Below are positions 58,253 through 64,000 of a stretch of 64,000 nucleotides of DNA, in pieces. The notes beneath the pieces are model-generated. The model had not been told where the DNA came from, made no database searches, and saw nothing but the letters and a program-made list of their open reading frames with translations. Source of the DNA: Stromatinia cepivora (Eukaryota > Ascomycota > Leotiomycetes > Helotiales > Sclerotiniaceae); NCBI GenBank assembly GCA_014898415.1, contig RCTD01000002.1, positions 62,001-126,000 on the forward strand. Direction: 5' to 3'. Positions within the stretch are counted from its first letter, which is position 1. Every line of letters begins with the position of its first letter. The position numbers and the translations under genes are program-made.

Positions 58253-58924
58253 GGGCTGTTTCGGCAACCACAATCTATCGAATAATCCCTCTTTTTCTTT
58301 TGAATAATCCTCTCTTTTTTACAAAATATATTCAATAATAAAAGAACGGATTTTATATAATATTTTATAATTCAATGGATTATTTTATAAGATTTGAAAA
58401 TACATTAAATTATTTGATTTTCAATCTATCAAATAATAAAAATTTTATAGAAAAAATAAAACACAGATTAAAAACAACAAATATCCAAAAAGTATTCTCA
58501 CTTTTTTTCCATCAAAATCTATTCTTTTTATAAACTATTATAAATTTTAGAATCTAAAATATTAATAAATAGATTTTGAAATTATAAAATAAAAAAAAAA
58601 CAAACTTCAGGAAATATATATTTCTAACTTAAAACTATTCCCATTTTTTTAATCAATTATTCAAATAATAATAATCAACTTAAATTTTTATATTCTATTA
58701 TCTAATAATATATATATCATTCATATATTCCACTTCCTCTTCAAATTTCAATGAATTTAATGAATTCAATAAATTTCGTAATGAATTACACAAAAGAAAA
58801 GGATTATAACGGAATTCAAATCTATCAATATTTTGAAGAATCCTTAAAAGAACAGAATCCGTTATATAAAAAGGGAACGGAATATTTAATAGAAAACGAC
58901 AGATTGTGGTTGCCGAAACAGCCC
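58253..58924. mobile_element. Non-autonomous PIF/Harbinger-type MITE, 672 bp
   Basis: Perfect 24-bp terminal inverted repeats (58,253-58,276 and 58,901-58,924) begin GGGCTGTTTCGGCAACC. They are flanked by the 3-bp direct repeat TAA (58,250-58,252 and 58,925-58,927). TWA target duplications with GGGC-type ends are typical of PIF/Harbinger (Tourist-like) elements. The interior is extremely A/T-rich and has no transposase frame. Confidence 0.85.
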
Positions 58925-58927
58925 TAA

Positions 58928-60780
58928 GATCTTACATAACAGTAAGAACGAAATAGAGCACCTTCGAATCCAAAAGAACCTTACCCAGCAGCCAAAATTC
59001 ACTCCCTCGAATCAGTGAAAACTCTCCCATATATCGACGCCCTTCCTATCCTCCCCTTCAGGCAAAATAAGATTTACCTAGAGGCTGATAGATCTTCCAC
59101 CAATCATGAAAGCCTACTTAAATCTTTCTATATACACCAACACGACATCGGTTTTATATTAGACGAAATCAGATATTGCCAACTATACATGCAGCTACTC
59201 CTCAATCTAGCATCTCCGTCCCTTGTTCCAAAGTCCCGTATCCAAACTATGCTACCAGCATTATATAAGACCCCGGCCCATCCATAACCATCTCCAATCG
59301 CCAGGTAAAAAAAAACCAGACATCATTTCTCTAGACATTCAAGGGAGCCAGTGCATTTAAGCACAGTCGTTCGTATCCCGCGCATATGCGTGTTGAGTGC
59401 GAAACCAGCTCAGGCCGATCGATATGTTGTTAGATGTGGAGTAGCTAGGGGATTTATTGACCATGATTTGGGAATGTTAAAGGGGAGAATTATGATTAGT
59501 GATGACAATGGAGGCAGAGGAGTTTAAATCTCATCGCGTATTTTTGCTTGGTATGGGTTGACATTGATAATCACGGGTGATGATGAGTGATGATCATACG
59601 TTAAATAAAATAAGAGTATAAAATAGAAGCCAACTTTAAAGTCTACAAATAAACTTTCATGTTAGCATCCTAGTGCTGTTGTATAATTATGTTTTATGAT
59701 CAAGGTTGAGAAACAAAAATCGTGAAGAGTAGATTAATATGTACTTGAGGTGGACGAGAATACAAGTTGGCACAGTAGAGACGTAGAGAAAGTGAATAGA
59801 GAAAGGCATATATATATTTGTGCGGTTTAATGTTGGACAAAAGGAATTCTAGCTGAAGATCTACTACGAGTTGGTGAGCCCGTCACCTCCCCGTGTATAG
59901 TATAATGGTATCCCATCCGTCCATCGACACCTCTATTGATCCATCCGTAGATTTCAACAATTCTATCTGATATTCAACAATCTTTTTAGAAATATTGTTT
60001 TATAGCCAGCGCATGAACTGGCAATCTTCATCTCAAAGTCCTGCTTCCCTTCTTATGCTGTGTGTACAGTCTCACCGCAGGATCTTCGACGATGGCAGGA
60101 AGTGATGATATATGACGCCATGGAGGATATGATGATGCCACATGGGTGCCGCACGATTGTGGCCGTGATGATCCAAGCGGCTCCTCCTTCTTTCAATGGT
60201 TGATTTTGGCATTGATCGGCACTAAGTGAGGAATCAGGGGCATGTGTATACCAACTGCGATAATCTTGACACGTACATTGGTGTAAATGATATCTGCATC
60301 GCGCTTATACTGCCGAGATCTTTTAAGAAGCAGGAGGATTGAGAGTAAACTAGCTCTAAAACACATGCTTTTACAATTCCCTAAGCCTTTGAAGTGATAG
60401 TAGGTCGACAATCTATGCAGACCACCGTAGGTTTCTGACTCGAGGCTCATGTTCTCCGAGGCCGTGACCTGATCGTACATCATTCTTTATCGATCCAGTG
60501 TATTCCAGCGGTGGAACTTCACGTTTGAAGTCATATCTTTCGAATGGTGATCGAAGTAGACGCTTTAAGTAAAGCGAGACGCTGTTATCCAGCACCAAGA
60601 GCATTGCACGAAGACAAAACTCAACTGCAAACATAAAGTTCGAGCGGGTGGACGCCCTCAGCCAGGATTTAAATCCATAAACGACACACCACAATTTAGC
60701 ATCGTATATTCCGATCTCAACCTTATCAAACATGAACACTTATCCCCAGCCAAAAACCAGGGAGATGTATGACCTCAAAC
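58928..60780. other. No confident gene
   Basis: The open stretch 59,015-59,287 (plus) lacks an ATG. The minus-strand stretch 60,413-60,739 (DKVEIGIYDAKLWCVVYGFK...SVSLYLKRLLRSPFERYDFK) has some protein character and lies just downstream of the small membrane peptide at 60,781-60,948. It could be a second exon of it, but no convincing intron joins them. Confidence 0.4.
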
Positions 60781-60948
60781 TCAAACCCATTCGTGAGCCC
60801 ACTGCATCTCCAAATCTCTCCGAGTTGGTAAGGCTCTAACGGTCGTCCAGATCTTAAGTAGAACTGATATAATGATCAAGAATGCAATGAACATCAAAAC
60901 TCCAGAGTTGACGACGAAGAAGCCGGGAATAATATCAATGTTATCCAT
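60781..60948 (-). CDS. Possible 55-residue single-pass membrane protein
   Basis: The ATG frame reads MDNIDIIPGFFVVNSGVLMF, then a strongly hydrophobic segment to about residue 31 (IAFLIIISVLL), then a basic/amphipathic tail (TTVRALPTRRDLEMQWAHEW). The topology, with an acidic short N-terminus, one membrane span and a basic cytosolic tail, is coherent. A sequence this short could still be chance, or the first exon of a longer gene. Confidence 0.4.
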   Translation of the reverse strand: MDNIDIIPGFFVVNSGVLMFIAFLIIISVLLKIWTTVRALPTRRDLEMQWAHEWV

Positions 60949-63801
60949 TTTCGATGGTGGTTGATGTTGGATGGTGGTGGTAGGCTATCTCTTTCGAGTC
61001 AGGTTGAGATGAGGGGTAGAAGAAGGTGGAGCTTGGCGTGTGTATGTTTTCTTTGTACTGTTGCAGTTGTAGTTATAATATTCAGGAAAATACTTCTGCG
61101 AATGAAAGAAATCAGAAGTAGATAATTATCAACGATGTAGATGAGTGGAGTATATATAAGAGGTCTTTCTAAAGGTGATGAAGGAATCCTTGATCGTAGG
61201 AATGTTGTACTTATCTACGTTTCTACGATAGTAGGCATTTTAAATTAAATAAATATTTTAAATTGAATAATGTGACTTTATAACAAAATTCTATAACCAT
61301 CTGTGTCAAGGTTAGAGCGGTAGTAAAAGCAGTGAAGTGAAACCTTATCGGCTTTGATTATGAGGTTATAATTCAAAATATATACCTCGGTACTACCACA
61401 TGAAGGTAGATCAGAAAGATACTCTCTCCTGCAATTAAGCACCTATAATATAAACATTATAGCCCAACGACATTGTATAGTGGATCGAGACGATGGTGTC
61501 AAAGGAATTCGAATTATTAATGTATCAAGCTTTGTGTCCTGCCCCATGAAGTGCTACACAGACCAGAAATGGGGACGTTTGAGGCTGAAGTGCGTTCTCG
61601 AGTTTTGGTTTCACACCAATAAAAATGGCAAAATGAATGATAGATTGGTGTCGGACTATCAGAGGAAGTGTATGAATGAAACAAAATCGAAAAGTCTGGA
61701 ATTCCTTTTAAAATTCATTTCATTCCGAATTTCCCGCCGCTATTCACAATGGAATGAATGGAATTATTCAAAGAATGTTTGCGAATGGAGAATGTCTCAC
61801 TCACCCAAATAAGGAGGAGTCAATCCAATTATCCCTTCCCAATTCTTCCATGGGTATTATTATTTGCGCCTTGCTCTACACAGCATATTTTACCTCATAC
61901 ATTACACAGCAATGCCTCAATCCAAGCATCATTGTGTTCAGCGTTAAGAGAAGCTGGAGCCTCATCTCCATTCTTCTGAAGTGGAGAATTGAGGGGAAAT
62001 GAAGCATGGTGGATTGATTGGACGATTCCTTCGAAACTATCGCGCTGCCAATGCGTTTAACGTCTAAATCAGTTTAGTTGAAGGATTTGGTTCATGTTTC
62101 CTCAATTTAGACTTTGCGGGGCGCGTATGAGCGAAAGTATATAGATTAGCGCCGGTTAAGTGGGAAGCCTTATTGGCGCTTATTAGTGTTTTTGGGAAAT
62201 CCTACCCGAGTCCTATTTTTGATGCATCTGTAAATCTGAAACACTTATTATAAGTCTAACAAGAAATCAAAGGTTCTGGTAGAATATAAATTGTTGGGTC
62301 ATTCGCCCAGATTATCTTTATGGTAGCATAAGACTGCTATTTGCTACACATATTATTGTCAGACTTAAGTAAAATTGATGTCATTGAGTAGAATGATGAC
62401 ATGCAAATTCTCTCCACCTTCGACGTAAGTGTCTTTCATTTGGAAGCGGCTGCGGTGGAAGGAATTCTAGAAAGCGTCGCTAATTAATTAATGGAGATAG
62501 GAGACCAATTAATCTGCCAGATTTCCATCCTTGTAGGGCCGCCAGCGATCCACAAACCCACCAAAATAAAACCAAGCAATTCGATGTGTGGATCAGTGAA
62601 AGTCCTTATTTCGCAAGATAACCATCAGTTAGGCGTTCTATCGGCAACGGCCGGCTCCACACTCCCGGTACAGAACATATCAACTTCCTTAGATGTAACT
62701 CTGATCGGCGTTGGTAAATGAAGCTTGAAAATACCCAACACATAGAAACTTGAGTTTTCCGTAGCGATCTTGTTAATGGGAAAGCTATACATGTACTAAT
62801 GTAATTTTGATCATTTGGAGAGATTCTCGCCCAGAAATATGTAAGCGACGATCGAAATGACAACGCTCCTACCACACAGTGACCTATCCTTGTCTCATCA
62901 TGTTGCCAATTCTTGAAACCATCGAATCCGTAGGGAATTGCGATTTTTCCGTTTCCGACGCGTCTGCTTAAGTATCGGACGTTCAATGAACCGAAGATGA
63001 GGAAATTTTCTGCTTAATAGTAAGTTAAGGAGAAAGGAGATGTAACCGTATCCTTGGGTGCAGCAGTGGCGGGACTGGGAAATAAATTGCTGGCTAGGGA
63101 AGGGAAGTAAGGCATGGGATTGAGGTCCGAGTTCTGTATTCGAATTTCTGATATAGAAAGTGGATGAAAACATGATAACTTCTAACCGGCCTGAGGATTT
63201 GGCCGAGAGTGGAACCATGAGTTGCACACGAGGTGGGAGCCATGATTTCGGCATGTGTCCGTTTTCGAATGACGGCTTCTACGTGACAATGAGATGCCAA
63301 AGAGCCGACGAGAACCAAGTAAGTCGCTATACACTGATCGTTGATGTTATAAGAGAATCCATCTAAGCCCATTTTACCATTAACCGACTTGCAAATGCTT
63401 GACTGAACACGATTTGTGAAAACCTTAGGAGTGTGATTCCCCGGTATTCCGAATACAAACCAGTTATTGTTATTCAAAGATTGTAGTGGCTCGCCGAAGC
63501 TATGTCGATACTAGTTACACTTTCCTAACTCTAGCTAGATATTTAGCAAGTCCAAAGAGGGGGGGAGGAAGAACCTTTGTTTGGGTCCGAAAAGAAACAC
63601 ATTCTGGAAAGGCATGGCGAATTTGGTTGGATAGCGTAAAAGCAATACACCGAGCCATAAGAATATAGATTCGTGAACAAACCCTCCAAATGGTCTCCTG
63701 AGATTCATCAACGACCGACGGGAAGCTAGTGGAAGACTCGCACTGGAAGTATACACAACCCCAAGTATCTCAGTTTCCAGCCTAATATTTTAACGCCTCG
63801 A

Positions 63802-63803
<2 letters not shown>
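60949..63803. other. 2.9-kb region without a supported gene
   Basis: Open frames at 61,480-61,812, 62,491-62,721 and 62,606-63,477 (both strands) overlap each other and have no recognisable domain, signal or intron structure. I see no RNA gene or repeat here. Confidence 0.5.

Positions 63804-63835
<32 letters not shown>
63804..63835. repeat. 32-base poly-C run
   Basis: An uninterrupted run of 32 C bases flanked by CGAAA and GAAAC. The minus-strand frame through it would encode a polyglycine run and is an artefact. Confidence 0.9.
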
Positions 63836-63836
<1 letters not shown>

Positions 63837-64000
63837 AAACTGATATTCGCTTCGAGTTTCCATTCGAGGCCAGCGACATTGGCGGGCATGCGTGTGGTTG
63901 AATGATTGTACAATACCTGTTGCAGCTAACGACGTCTCTATGATATTAAAGCTTGTGTTGCAAGCAGTGAACAAACTTCAATTTATAGAATAAAAGTACG

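Noticed and set aside
59015..59287. 90-residue plus-strand frame after the Harbinger-type MITE
   Set aside because: No ATG start and no domain; slight protein character only.
61480..63477. Several overlapping open frames on both strands
   Set aside because: None has a recognisable motif, signal peptide or consistent intron pattern; conflicting frames cannot all be real.
63726..63974. Frame with a polyglycine run
   Set aside because: The run is the translation of the poly-C tract.
1..64000. tRNA genes, rRNA and CRISPR arrays
   Set aside because: I looked for B-box-like GGTTCGANNCC sequences and for regularly spaced short repeats and found none that fold or repeat properly. A tRNA scan would be decisive.

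Overview
The window reads as nuclear DNA of a filamentous ascomycete (Pezizomycotina). The genes have short introns of about 45-110 bp with GTAAGT-like donors and CTAAC-like branch sites. There is a HET-domain relic, a Ku70, a Ysc84-domain protein and a mitochondrial ferrochelatase. Repeats carry the signature of repeat-induced point mutation (RIP). A Leotiomycete, Sclerotiniaceae-like genome (Botrytis or Sclerotinia type) is my inference from general character; no marker proves it.

Positions 1 to about 13,440 form a very AT-rich, gene-free island of dead retrotransposons. A Ty3/gypsy chromodomain element (protease about 3,480 to chromodomain about 12,215) is interrupted inside its reverse transcriptase by a complete Ty1/copia element at 4,992-10,471. 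The copia element has two 166-bp LTRs and a 5-bp target duplication. An antisense fragment of the same copia family lies near 340-625, and a three-copy 97-bp tandem repeat near 1,175-1,430.

From 13,440 onward the composition is ordinary and genes are well spaced. The first half holds: a small secreted cysteine protein (14,280), an MDR-family oxidoreductase (15,654), a repeat protein of unknown function with SIAGF motifs (17,210), a decayed gene (19,240-20,537), a hAT-type MITE (20,920-21,522), a paraoxonase/arylesterase-like protein (23,390), a small Gly-rich membrane protein (25,691) and a Ysc84/SYLF actin-regulator-like protein (27,835).

The second half holds: small basic or disordered hypotheticals (31,957; 33,055), a dead GDSL esterase (34,131), two hypothetical multi-exon genes (37,928; 39,484), an 80-residue zinc-binding protein in three small exons (42,241), a HET-domain pseudogene (43,220) and a secreted protein with repeats separated by Lys-Arg sites (45,384). 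These are followed by an MFS transporter (48,780), ferrochelatase (51,769), head-to-head Ku70 (53,632), a PIF/Harbinger-type MITE (58,253-58,924) and a 32-base poly-C run (63,804).

No metabolic cluster is visible; most genes look like independent housekeeping or hypothetical loci. The features most worth follow-up are the Lys-Arg repeat precursor, the SIAGF repeat protein, the nested and RIP-mutated retrotransposons, and the two MITEs with clear target-site duplications.
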